A DNA stretch of 8,517 nucleotides from Pseudomonadota bacterium. GTDB taxonomy: Bacteria > Desulfobacterota > Anaeroferrophillalia > Anaeroferrophillales > Tharpellaceae. The notes below the pieces were generated by a model. The model was not told the DNA's origin. It worked only from the letters and a program-made list of their open reading frames with translations, and made no database searches. The translations under genes were made by a program, and so were the position numbers. Positions 1-6,707 of this stretch are shown one piece after another (positions within the stretch are counted from its first letter, which is position 1; each line of letters starts with the position of its first letter). Where the stretch lies: contig WFRP01000229.1 of assembly GCA_015486505.1 (NCBI GenBank), forward strand, positions 1 through 8,517. The letters run 5' to 3'.

Positions 1-35
1 ACAATCCCCGCAACCCAAAAGAAAGTTACTGGCCC

Positions 36-84
36 GCACCCAGGGGCAATCCGCTGGTCGCACCCCAAGGGCAATCCGTTGGGC
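36..84 (+). repeat. Two adjacent ~25-bp direct repeats inside the first unit
   Basis: The segments at 36-59 and 60-84 are imperfect direct copies, each running GCACCC..(A/G)GGGCAATCCG.TGG.C. The second unit (197-220) and the right-hand inverted copy carry only one such segment. The first unit therefore seems to have gained one by a local tandem duplication, for example by replication slippage. Confidence 0.75.
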
Positions 85-91
85 GCAAATA

Positions 92-150
92 AGTACTCTT
101 ATCAGAACATTTTCTTGTTTTTTCAAACCGAAAATGACCTGTAAGGTACT
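92..150. repeat. Hairpin A of the repeat family
   Basis: The outer stem pairs AGTAC (92-96) with GTACT (146-150), CTTA (98-101) with TAAG (142-145) and CAG (103-105) with CTG (139-141), with single T bulges at 97 and 102. The inner stem pairs CATTTTC (108-114) with GAAAATG (130-136), continued by TTG (115-117) with CAA (124-126) around a T6 loop. The pairing was traced base by base. Outer-stem sequence is shared with hairpins B and C, while the inner stem differs. A function as RNA or as single-stranded DNA is inference. Confidence 0.8.
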
Positions 151-227
151 AATGCGGGAACAAATCCCGCAACCCAAACAGGGCTTTTTCGGCCCGCACC
201 CAGGGGCACTTCCGATGGTCGCAAATA

Positions 228-299
228 AGTACTCTTATCAGAACATTTTCTGATTATTAAATCTTGTTTTTTAGTGCAGAAAATAACCTGTAAGGTACT
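228..299. repeat. Hairpin B of the repeat family
   Basis: The outer stem is the same as in hairpin A: AGTAC, CTTA and CAG pair with CTG, TAAG and GTACT, with the same two T bulges. The inner stem here is ATTTTCTG (245-252) paired perfectly with CAGAAAAT (277-284) around a 24-base AT-rich loop. Stem length and sequence differ from copies A and C, but pairing is kept. Confidence 0.8.
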
Positions 300-355
300 A
301 ATGGGCTCCCGCTCGCTTCCGAAAAACAACGAAATCGTTTCCGCAACCGCTTACG

Positions 356-390
356 AAAAACCACCCCCGCCCCCTCCAGAAAGTGGGGAG
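356..390 (-). terminator. Possible intrinsic terminator after the 439-residue gene
   Basis: Read on the minus strand, about 40 bases after the stop of the upstream gene, a C-rich run (390-385) can pair with a G-rich run (377-370). More G runs and GGTTTTTCG follow. The stem is short and the G runs allow several registers. The segment is part of the long repeat and occurs, inverted, at the other end where no gene needs it, so terminator function is only a possibility. Confidence 0.25.
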
Positions 391-432
391 TAAAATTTGG
401 CTGAATAGTTACCTCTTTTTTTTCGGCAATTA

Positions 433-1752
433 TCAATAAAATTTCGGGGCCGGAACCGGTATTTTCGCTGCTTTAAAACGCAGGAACGCGGTCTGATAAA
501 AGCGCTCGGCGGGCTCCCGGCTGAAACCTAAATTAATTTTCGGAAGCGGCTCACCCATAAGAAAATTCCAATGCAGCAATAAAGTCGGCAGTTCGCTGCC
601 GCGCTCATATTGCACCAGGCGCCGATGGGAAGAACTCAACCGGGTTACCGGCTGATTCCGTTTCGCGGCAAAATTGATCAAACGGGCAACCTCCATTTCC
701 GTAACCGGGGCCGCGCCCTGCTCCCGCCAGAAACGTGAAAGTAAACGCTCAACCAGATAACCATCCATACCGCCGGGACGACACTGCCGAAGAAATTTGT
801 CGTAAGTATCAACCGCATCACTCAAAAAAGCGCCCAGCATAGCATCAAAACCGTAACCACGACCGATATAGAGCAGGGCAAGATCATCACAGACCCCTTC
901 ACCTAAGGCCCGGCGAAAATAGGCTTGATCAAACCGCGGATAGTCATAGGTTTTTTTCTCCGTAAAAATCACGTTAAGTTCAATCAACTGCCGGCGTTCC
1001 GCCAGACTGAACGCCCGACTGCCGGTATCTCCGAGACCGAGCATTTCCAGGCGCTCCGGCGCGACCACCTCCTGCCCGCCGTAACCTAATTCAAGCTCAT
1101 AATCGTTAAAGGTAAAGGGCATCAAGGCCAGCGTCCGCCGGCGGCAGTCAGGATCATCCATCTGCCCGGCGAGCAGCAAACCCTTGAAAAAAGGTGCGCT
1201 TGCAACCTTCCGCCCGCGCAGGAATTCGACGCCGAAAAACGGCCCTTCGGCATCTGCCAAAGCAATCTCAGGCTCATTAAAATGTTTTTCAAGATGATTC
1301 AGCAGACGCTCAATCTGCTGATTGCGCCAGTTCCTTATCCGATAATGGCCAAGTTCCGGCGCCGACGCTTCGAGCACCGAACAGACCCTGTCAAAAGTGG
1401 CATCGGCAAAAACCAGCGGACAGCCGACCGCATCGACAAACCAGCCATGCCCGTTCAGCGCCCGACCCAGCACCGACTGCGGCAAGACCCGGGCCATAAA
1501 ATCGGGCCCGGCCGCGAATTTCCGGGCTTTCAGATAGTCAAAATCACGGCGCACGCATTCGTAAAAGAGCTCCCGGTCCCGCTTGACGCTTAAAATTTTA
1601 GGGCTGAACTCACTCTTATCCCGGCGCTGCCGCTGATCGAAAGTATCATTTTGACGACCGGCCAGCAGATCAAAGGTTGCCTGCAGCCGTTCACCGGCGG
1701 CCTGACGCTGAAATTTACGCCGGCGATTTCGTTTTTCCCGCAATCGACTCAT
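433..1752 (-). CDS. Hypothetical protein of 439 residues, family not recognised
   Basis: A long open frame starts at ATG (1752-1750) and ends at TGA (435-433). I do not recognise the family. The N-terminus (about residues 1-45) is very rich in Arg, Lys and Gln, which could suit contact with nucleic acid or simply be flexible. The rest reads as a soluble, mainly helical protein with many charged and aromatic residues. No signal peptide, membrane segment, P-loop, metal-binding cluster or repeat was seen. Codon use resembles the neighbouring genes, so it is very likely coding. It is transcribed divergently from the amidohydrolase gene. The ribosome site is weak: GGAACC lies about 10-12 bases before ATG, with (ATT)n between. 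The stop codon lies only about 20 bases from the inner end of the left repeat arm. Confidence 0.8.
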   Translation of the reverse strand: MSRLREKRNRRRKFQRQAAGERLQATFDLLAGRQNDTFDQRQRRDKSEFSPKILSVKRDRELFYECVRRDFDYLKARKFAAGPDFMARVLPQSVLGRALNGHGWFVDAVGCPLVFADATFDRVCSVLEASAPELGHYRIRNWRNQQIERLLNHLEKHFNEPEIALADAEGPFFGVEFLRGRKVASAPFFKGLLLAGQMDDPDCRRRTLALMPFTFNDYELELGYGGQEVVAPERLEMLGLGDTGSRAFSLAERRQLIELNVIFTEKKTYDYPRFDQAYFRRALGEGVCDDLALLYIGRGYGFDAMLGAFLSDAVDTYDKFLRQCRPGGMDGYLVERLLSRFWREQGAAPVTEMEVARLINFAAKRNQPVTRLSSSHRRLVQYERGSELPTLLLHWNFLMGEPLPKINLGFSREPAERFYQTAFLRFKAAKIPVPAPKFY

Positions 1753-1841
1753 AATAATAATAGGTTCCGCCGGCCGGAAGGCTAACCCGGTAGTAGGATT
1801 TTTTTCTCGGAAAAAAGAGCAGTCTCCGACCTTATCCTGAC

Positions 1842-1870
1842 TTGACCACCCTGAAGAACTCCACTACAAT
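1842..1870 (+). promoter_or_regulatory. Sigma70-type promoter for the M20 amidohydrolase gene
   Basis: TTGACC at 1842-1847 and TACAAT at 1865-1870 are separated by exactly 17 bases. Each box matches five of six bases of the vegetative consensus. Transcription would start near 1877, leaving a leader of about 40 bases before the ATG at 1919. No operator-like palindrome was noticed around it. Confidence 0.65.
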
Positions 1871-1918
1871 GGCCCGCATCAGTTAAATCCATTGTCTGAA
1901 CAGCGCCGGGGAGTGACC

Positions 1919-3118
1919 ATGAATGAAAACAGTTCACCAATTAAAAAGTTTTTCCCACTGATAAAAGAGTGGCGCCGACATCTGCATCGCCATCCGGAAG
2001 TTTCGGGCAAAGAGGTGGAAACCGCCCGTTTTATCAGTCAAATATTAACCGATTACGGGATTAAACACCAGACTAATTTTGGCGGGTACGGCATCGTCGC
2101 CGAAATCGGCAATAATGGCGATAACGGCAAAAAAACCATCGCCTTCCGCGCCGACTTTGACGCCCTGCCCCTGAATGACCTCAAAACGGCTGCATATGCT
2201 TCAGAAAACCCCGGCGTCATGCACGCCTGCGCCCACGACGCCCACACCGCCACTTTGCTGGGCCTGGCGGCCTGCCTGGCGGAAAATCCGCAAAGTCTGA
2301 ATCACCCGGTTAAATTTATTTTTCAACCGGCCGAAGAAAACGGCCGGGGCGCCCAGGCTATGCTCAAGGACGGCCTTTACCAGAACCCGCCGGCGGCAAT
2401 TTTCGGTTTTCATTTCTTTCCCGAGCTGGAAGTCGGCGGCGCTAAACTGCACCGGCAGCCGTTTATGGCCGCAACCGAGTGTTTCACGATTACCGTCAAG
2501 GGCCGCTCAGCCCACGCCTGCATTCCCGAAAAAGCCATCGACGCGATTCAGGTCGCCGCCCAGTTGATTCTCGCGCTCAATCACTTAATCTGCAAGGAGT
2601 TAGACCCTATCGACCCGGCTTTAATCTCAATTGGCACCATTAACGGCGGTACGGTTTCCAACATAATCGCCGACCAGGTGGTGATGACCGGCACCATCCG
2701 CTCGTTATCAGACGAACAGCATCAGCGCCTGCATAGCGCCCTGCGGCGCATAGTTTATGATTTACCCGGAGCCTTTGCGGCGACAGCTGAAATTAAAATC
2801 AATAAAGTGGCGCCGGCACTTGAAAATGACCCGCGGCTTTGCGATATAATGGCCGGGATTCTCGGGGAAAATCCGGCAATAAACAATTTCATCGACAATG
2901 GCCGGCCGTTGCTCGGCGGCGAGGATTTCGCCCGTTTCGCGCAAATCAGTCCCGGCTGTTACTTTTTCTTAGGTTGCGGCAACCGGAAAAAAGGCATCAT
3001 CCACCCGCTCCACAGTTCCCTTTTTGATATCGACGAAACCGCGCTTGAAATCGCACTGAGTACGTTATACGATATCGCCCGCAATGGAGATAAAATAATC
3101 AACCAGCTTTCAGCCTAA
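1919..3118 (+). CDS. M20D-family metallo-amidohydrolase/peptidase
   Basis: The 399-residue protein should be a cytoplasmic di-metal amidase that cleaves an N-acyl or amide bond of an amino-acid derivative, as in hippurate, IAA-amino acid and N-acetyl-diaminopimelate hydrolases. The substrate cannot be told from sequence. Visible motifs are RADFDALPL (77-85), HACAHDAHTA with Cys104 and His106, PAEE with Glu139-Glu140, GFHFFP with His165, GRSAHA at the start of the lid domain (195-200), GGEDF (333-337) and a C-terminal HSSLFDIDE with His365. All expected metal ligands of the family are present and length is normal. The HACGHDGH form usual in the family is HACAHDAH here. I chose ATG 1919 because GGGGAG lies 6 bases before it; a TTG at 1892 in the same frame has no such site. 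The stop overlaps that of the convergent antiporter gene. Confidence 0.93.
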   Translation: MNENSSPIKKFFPLIKEWRRHLHRHPEVSGKEVETARFISQILTDYGIKHQTNFGGYGIVAEIGNNGDNGKKTIAFRADFDALPLNDLKTAAYASENPGVMHACAHDAHTATLLGLAACLAENPQSLNHPVKFIFQPAEENGRGAQAMLKDGLYQNPPAAIFGFHFFPELEVGGAKLHRQPFMAATECFTITVKGRSAHACIPEKAIDAIQVAAQLILALNHLICKELDPIDPALISIGTINGGTVSNIIADQVVMTGTIRSLSDEQHQRLHSALRRIVYDLPGAFAATAEIKINKVAPALENDPRLCDIMAGILGENPAINNFIDNGRPLLGGEDFARFAQISPGCYFFLGCGNRKKGIIHPLHSSLFDIDETALEIALSTLYDIARNGDKIINQLSA

Positions 3119-4800
3119 TCCGTTGCCGGGGGTGCATAATCGAATTCGTCGTGCTCTTCGGCAAAAATCAGATGGTAAACATCGTGAGCGCTTACCGCGG
3201 CAACGATGCGCTCGACCATCTCTTTACGGCTGAAAACCCGGGAAACTGCGGCCAGGGTTTTCAAGTGATCCTCGAAACGAAGTTCCGGAATAACCATCAG
3301 GATAACCACTTGAGCCTTTTTCCCATCCAGCGAATTAAAATCAACCCCGTCCTTAAGTACGGCCATAACCCCCATAATTCCCCGACTCCGGGGCAGGAGG
3401 TCGGCGGCCAGGGTACCGTGCGGGATGGCAACCCCTTTTCCCAAGCCGGTGCTCAGTGAGTGCTCACGCTCAATCACTGAACAGAGCAGCGGCTCCCGGA
3501 CGGCATCCGGCAGCTTATAGACGCTCACGGCAAAATCAACCATTTTTTTCAGCAATTCCCATTTATCAGGCGCCCGGAGATCAAGCGCCACCGCATCGCG
3601 GCCGACAATACCGAAAAGCAGATGTCCGGCTTTACCGATCTCACCGGCCCGGCGCAGGACATTTTTCACCAATACCGGACCGGCCAGTTCACTGACAACA
3701 ATCGAAGCCAGGATAATTGCCGTCACCGTACTCTCATAAGGGGTAAACAGAGGGTTTTCCTGAATTGCCACCACAAGGCCGATCGCGACCCCGGCCTGCG
3801 GAATCAGGCAAAAACCCAGCAGTCCGGCAACCGGCTGCGGGGCCCGGGTCAGCCAGGCGCTCAAGCCGGCCCCCAGCAGTTTACCACCGTAACGGGCCAG
3901 AATATAAATGGAACCGACCGCGCCCAAAGAGGGCAGCAGACTCAAATCGAGGTGGGTTCCGGCCAGGGTAAAAAAACAGACATAGAGAAAAGGTTCCAGA
4001 TCTTCGATTGAGGTCATGATCTGGCGATTGGCGCTGGAAAAATTCGTAATCACAAATCCTAAAATCATATTTGGCAGCAGGGGCGATATTTTAGCCCACA
4101 ATGAGATTCCGGTCGTAAAGCAGACCACCATCAGCATTAACGAAACAAAATGGGCCTTTTCTTTAAGCTGCTTTGCTAAAATAACCATCAGGGTACCGCC
4201 GGCAAGGCCGAGAAAAAGCGCGATACCCAGAACCTGCCCGGCTTTAAGCGCGGGCCCGCTCCAGCCGGCCCGGCCGCCGAGATGGCTGCCGATAAGCACT
4301 GAAACCAGGACAAAAATAATGATGGCCAAAACATTATCCAGCGCCACCACCGATAATAAAGTTTTGACCAGGGGGCCGTCGGCTTCGGTTTCCCGGATTA
4401 CTGAAAGCGTCGCCGCCGGAGCGGTGGAGGCCGCGACGGTTGCCAGCAGCAGGGAAACAATCCAGTTATCAAGCCATAAATTACAGAAGAAAAAGACAGC
4501 GAGCAGCGCCAGCAGCGCCTGGACCAGAGCGATAGTCAACAGGCTGAAAGCCTGCGGTGCGATTCGCCGGACTTTGAGATGGGAAGCGATTGAAACCGCG
4601 ATCAGGCTTAAAGCAATCGCGGAAATCGGCTCAAGCGTATGATAAACAATTTCATAGGTTAAAAGGTGGGTAAAATAGGGGCCGATGACAATTCCGGCAA
4701 TAATATTTCCGGTAACCGACGGCAGCCGCAGACGCCGGGCCAGACTTCCGCCAAGAAGGCCGGCCGTCACCAGAATACTTACCGCCAGAATAGCATTCAC
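3115..4800 (-). CDS. Na+/H+ antiporter (CPA family) with C-terminal PTS EIIA-like domain
   Basis: This inner-membrane protein of about 561 residues should exchange Na+ or K+ for protons. Residues 1 to about 385 are a series of hydrophobic helices typical of the Na_H_Exchanger fold, with TAPAATLSVIRE followed by VVALDNVLAI (Asp155-Asn156), the probable ion-binding site. After a linker, about residues 415-555 resemble the EIIA domain of fructose and nitrogen PTS proteins. They include STGLGKGVAIPHG, whose His461 corresponds to the phosphorylated histidine, so control of transport by phosphorylation or by a PTS partner is plausible (inference). I chose GTG at 4800 because GGGGG lies about 7 bases upstream; a TTG at 4845 in the same frame is less likely. 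The gene is 81 bases downstream of the DUF255 gene and may be last in its operon. Its stop overlaps that of the opposing amidohydrolase gene in CTAA. Confidence 0.92.
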   Translation of the reverse strand: MNAILAVSILVTAGLLGGSLARRLRLPSVTGNIIAGIVIGPYFTHLLTYEIVYHTLEPISAIALSLIAVSIASHLKVRRIAPQAFSLLTIALVQALLALLAVFFFCNLWLDNWIVSLLLATVAASTAPAATLSVIRETEADGPLVKTLLSVVALDNVLAIIIFVLVSVLIGSHLGGRAGWSGPALKAGQVLGIALFLGLAGGTLMVILAKQLKEKAHFVSLMLMVVCFTTGISLWAKISPLLPNMILGFVITNFSSANRQIMTSIEDLEPFLYVCFFTLAGTHLDLSLLPSLGAVGSIYILARYGGKLLGAGLSAWLTRAPQPVAGLLGFCLIPQAGVAIGLVVAIQENPLFTPYESTVTAIILASIVVSELAGPVLVKNVLRRAGEIGKAGHLLFGIVGRDAVALDLRAPDKWELLKKMVDFAVSVYKLPDAVREPLLCSVIEREHSLSTGLGKGVAIPHGTLAADLLPRSRGIMGVMAVLKDGVDFNSLDGKKAQVVILMVIPELRFEDHLKTLAAVSRVFSRKEMVERIVAAVSAHDVYHLIFAEEHDEFDYAPPATD

Positions 4801-4854
4801 AAACAACCCCCAAAGTAAACGGCAGAGAGTAAACTGCAGCCGCAAACCGCGACT

Positions 4855-4880
4855 GTTATTCCGGATAGTTATTCCGGATA
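4855..4880. repeat. Perfect 13-bp tandem duplication
   Basis: GTTATTCCGGATA occurs at 4855-4867 and again at 4868-4880, just after the stop codon of the DUF255 gene and before the antiporter gene. It could be a slippage product or a pair of binding sites; nothing else supports a function. Confidence 0.85.
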
Positions 4881-4881
4881 A

Positions 4882-6681
4882 TTACGGCAGATAGTCGCTG
4901 AGGACAGTTAAATAGTGGAGATAGAGAAGCGGGGTTTTGGCGGCAAAACCGGCAACGCGGCCGAGAGCTTTTTCGGCCTGCTCCCGCCATTCCGGATTAT
5001 CCCCGGCCGCCGCCAGGTTGAGAAGATTGGCGATCATCACTGAATTACTGCCGGGCAAAACCCCGTCATGCAACTCAAGATTCCGGGCAATCAATTCTTC
5101 CGCGTCACTGCCGCTGTAAAAGAAACGCTCCCCTTTTTCATCCCAAAAAAGCTCATTCACAGAAAGCGTCAGCGCGCGGGCCCACTCTTGAAATTCCGAA
5201 CCGCCGCCGGCCCGGCCAAGTTCGATAAGGCCCCAGACAAGATAAGCATAATCATCAAGAAAGCCCGGAGTCGCGCCCTTACTACCGGCAACCTGCCCCA
5301 GCCGCCATAATCGGGTCTTATCCCTGACGGCAACCTTTCTCAGCGCCCGCGCCGCCGCCGCCGCGGTTTTAAGATATTCCGGATTATCAAAAACCACCGC
5401 CGCCCGGGACAGGGCGACAATCATTAAACCGTTCCAGGCGGTAACAATCTTATTATCAATAAACGGGGCCGGGCGCAAGGTACGGGCCTGAAAAAGTTTT
5501 TCCCGGCTTTCCGCCAGATGCTCGGGAAAAAGTTCAAACTCGTCCCCATCTTCACCAGCTTCAACCAAATGCAGAACACTGCTTCCTTTAATTTCGGGGA
5601 AATTACCCGCTTCATCAACACCGTAATCACGACAAAAACGCGCGCCCGCCAATTCTCCAAGTTCAGCGAAAACCTGCGCTTTGCTCCAGGCGTAAAAAGC
5701 CCCTTCAACCCCTTCGCTATCAGCATCCTGAGCCGCGCGAAAAAGCCCGGCTTCATTTTTTAAATCACGCTCAACGTAGGCAAAAATCGCGGCAACCACA
5801 TCAGCGTAAAGTTTTTTACCGCTTAGCTTAAAAGCTTCGCTATAGGCCAGAGCAATCATCGCCTGATCATAAAGCATCTTTTCAAAATGAGGAATCCGCC
5901 ACTGCCGATCGACCGAATAACGATGAAAACCACCGCCTAAATGATCGAAAATACCGCCGGCCGCCATTTTATCAAGGCTCTTTTCCACCATTGTCAAGGC
6001 GATTTCCGCGCCGCTGCGCTGTTGCCAGCGCAGGAGAAACAATAATTGATGCGGGGTCGGGAATTTCGGCGCTTCACCGAAACCGCCGTTTTCGGCATCA
6101 AAATTTTCCTGCAGATGCTCGGCCGCCGCCCCTAAAAGATCAACACTTAAAACCTCATCCACCGCCGGAACATTAAGCTGTGAGCGTAACAAATCGGCAA
6201 CTTTCTCACCATTATTAAGCAGCCCCTGACGATCGTTTAGCCAGCGCTCGGCAAGATAATGCAGAACCTCGATAAAACCCGGCATTTTCAATTCGGCACT
6301 GCTCTGTTTCGGGAAATAGGTCCCGGCAAAAAAAGGCAGGCCCTCCGGTGAAATAAAGATAGAGAGCGGCCAGCCGCCGGAGCCGGTAAAAAACTGACAG
6401 CTCAGCATATAAATCTGGTCGAGATCAGGACGTTCTTCCCGATCAACTTTAATCGCGACAAAATTATCCCGCAGCAATTTGGCAACTTCGGCATCAGCAA
6501 AGGTTTCGTGCGCCATCACATGGCACCAGTGACAGGTGGAATAGCCGATGGAGAGAAAAATCGGTTTATCTTCAGCACGGGCTTTGGCTAAAGCCTCTTC
6601 CCCCCACGGATACCAGTCAACCGGCTGCTCCGCGTGCTGCCGCAGATAGGCGCTTGTTTCATTTTTTAAGCGATTAGCCAT
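4882..6681 (-). CDS. DUF255 / thioredoxin-domain protein (YyaL, SPATA20 family)
   Basis: The N-terminus is the thioredoxin-like DUF255 domain, with the family hallmarks NRLKNETSAYLRQHA, PVDWYPWGEEA, the redox-type motif CHWCH (Cys50, Cys53), REERPD (81-86), GGWPL (102-106) and FAGTYFP. The rest, about residues 180-599, matches the all-helical barrel part of the family, with GGFGEAPKFP, GGIFDHLGGGFHRYSVD, PHFEKMLYDQA and FLDDYAYLVWGLIEL. The biochemical role of this widespread family is not settled; a disulfide or sugar-related activity is suggested only by fold. At 599 residues it is shorter than many members (about 680). It ends at LYLHYLTVLSDYLP, without the Cys-containing C-terminal tail I expect from longer relatives. 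The start ATG 6681 has AAAGGA about 8 bases upstream. It begins 26 bases after the ferritin stop, which suggests one transcript. Confidence 0.94.
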   Translation of the reverse strand: MANRLKNETSAYLRQHAEQPVDWYPWGEEALAKARAEDKPIFLSIGYSTCHWCHVMAHETFADAEVAKLLRDNFVAIKVDREERPDLDQIYMLSCQFFTGSGGWPLSIFISPEGLPFFAGTYFPKQSSAELKMPGFIEVLHYLAERWLNDRQGLLNNGEKVADLLRSQLNVPAVDEVLSVDLLGAAAEHLQENFDAENGGFGEAPKFPTPHQLLFLLRWQQRSGAEIALTMVEKSLDKMAAGGIFDHLGGGFHRYSVDRQWRIPHFEKMLYDQAMIALAYSEAFKLSGKKLYADVVAAIFAYVERDLKNEAGLFRAAQDADSEGVEGAFYAWSKAQVFAELGELAGARFCRDYGVDEAGNFPEIKGSSVLHLVEAGEDGDEFELFPEHLAESREKLFQARTLRPAPFIDNKIVTAWNGLMIVALSRAAVVFDNPEYLKTAAAAARALRKVAVRDKTRLWRLGQVAGSKGATPGFLDDYAYLVWGLIELGRAGGGSEFQEWARALTLSVNELFWDEKGERFFYSGSDAEELIARNLELHDGVLPGSNSVMIANLLNLAAAGDNPEWREQAEKALGRVAGFAAKTPLLYLHYLTVLSDYLP

Positions 6682-6707
6682 AAAAAAATTTCCTTTGCCG
6701 CAGGTTT

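Larger units (their letters stand above)
3..190 (+). repeat. Tandem repeat unit, upstream copy of the hairpin repeat family
   Basis: The stretch AATCCCCGCAACCCAAA at 3-19 recurs almost exactly at 163-178, giving a tandem period of about 160 bp. The following parts (GGCCCGCACCC, AGGGGCA, GCAAATAAGTACTC and CTGTAAGGTACTAATG) recur in the same order in the next unit. The junction at 154-170 is itself a perfect short hairpin, GCGGGA / TCCCGC with a 5-base loop. The first unit begins at the window edge, so the array may continue to the left. No convincing gene is seen in 1-432. Short open frames on the minus strand here run through the repeat and are not conserved as protein. Confidence 0.8.
192..412 (+). 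repeat. Left arm of a long inverted repeat flanking the six-gene block
   Basis: This ~221-bp stretch matches the reverse complement of 8217-8425 almost end to end. Shared blocks in order are CCCGCACCC, GGTCGCAAATAAGTACTCTT followed by ATCAGAACATTT, AACCTGTAAGGTACTAATGG, the segment 308-377 with CGAAAAACAACGAAATCGTT and the C-rich run, and finally TAAAATTTGGCTGAATAGTT followed by AC at the inner boundary. Most of the length difference lies in the variable hairpin loop. Within the arm, CGCTTCCGAAAAACAAC (314-330) and CGCTTACGAAAAACCAC (348-364) form an internal imperfect direct repeat. No transposase lies nearby. Confidence 0.9.

Noticed and set aside
92..299. Integron attC sites or a CRISPR array
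   Set aside because: The hairpins lack the GTTRRRY/RYYYAAC core sites and no integrase is present; the units are far too long and irregular for CRISPR repeats and spacers.
123..329. 68-residue minus-strand open frame in the left repeat
   Set aside because: It runs through hairpin B and the repeat arm. Its peptide CSDKSTYLRPSEVPLG resembles one in the right arm, but this follows from DNA similarity: a one-base indel shifts the frame soon after, and the rest differs freely.
1282..1593. 103-residue plus-strand open frame
   Set aside because: It lies opposite the 439-residue gene, has no ribosome site and no recognisable motif.
1801..1820. T-run/A-run hairpin (TTTTTT CTCGG AAAAAA) as a terminator
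   Set aside because: It lies between two divergent genes, where no transcript needs to end, and the stem is A/T only.
4016..4642. 208-residue plus-strand open frame
   Set aside because: It lies opposite the antiporter membrane domain, which has clear family motifs; its composition is that of an antisense shadow.
5424..5756. 110-residue minus-strand open frame
   Set aside because: It is a shifted frame within the DUF255 gene, whose own frame continues unbroken with family motifs.
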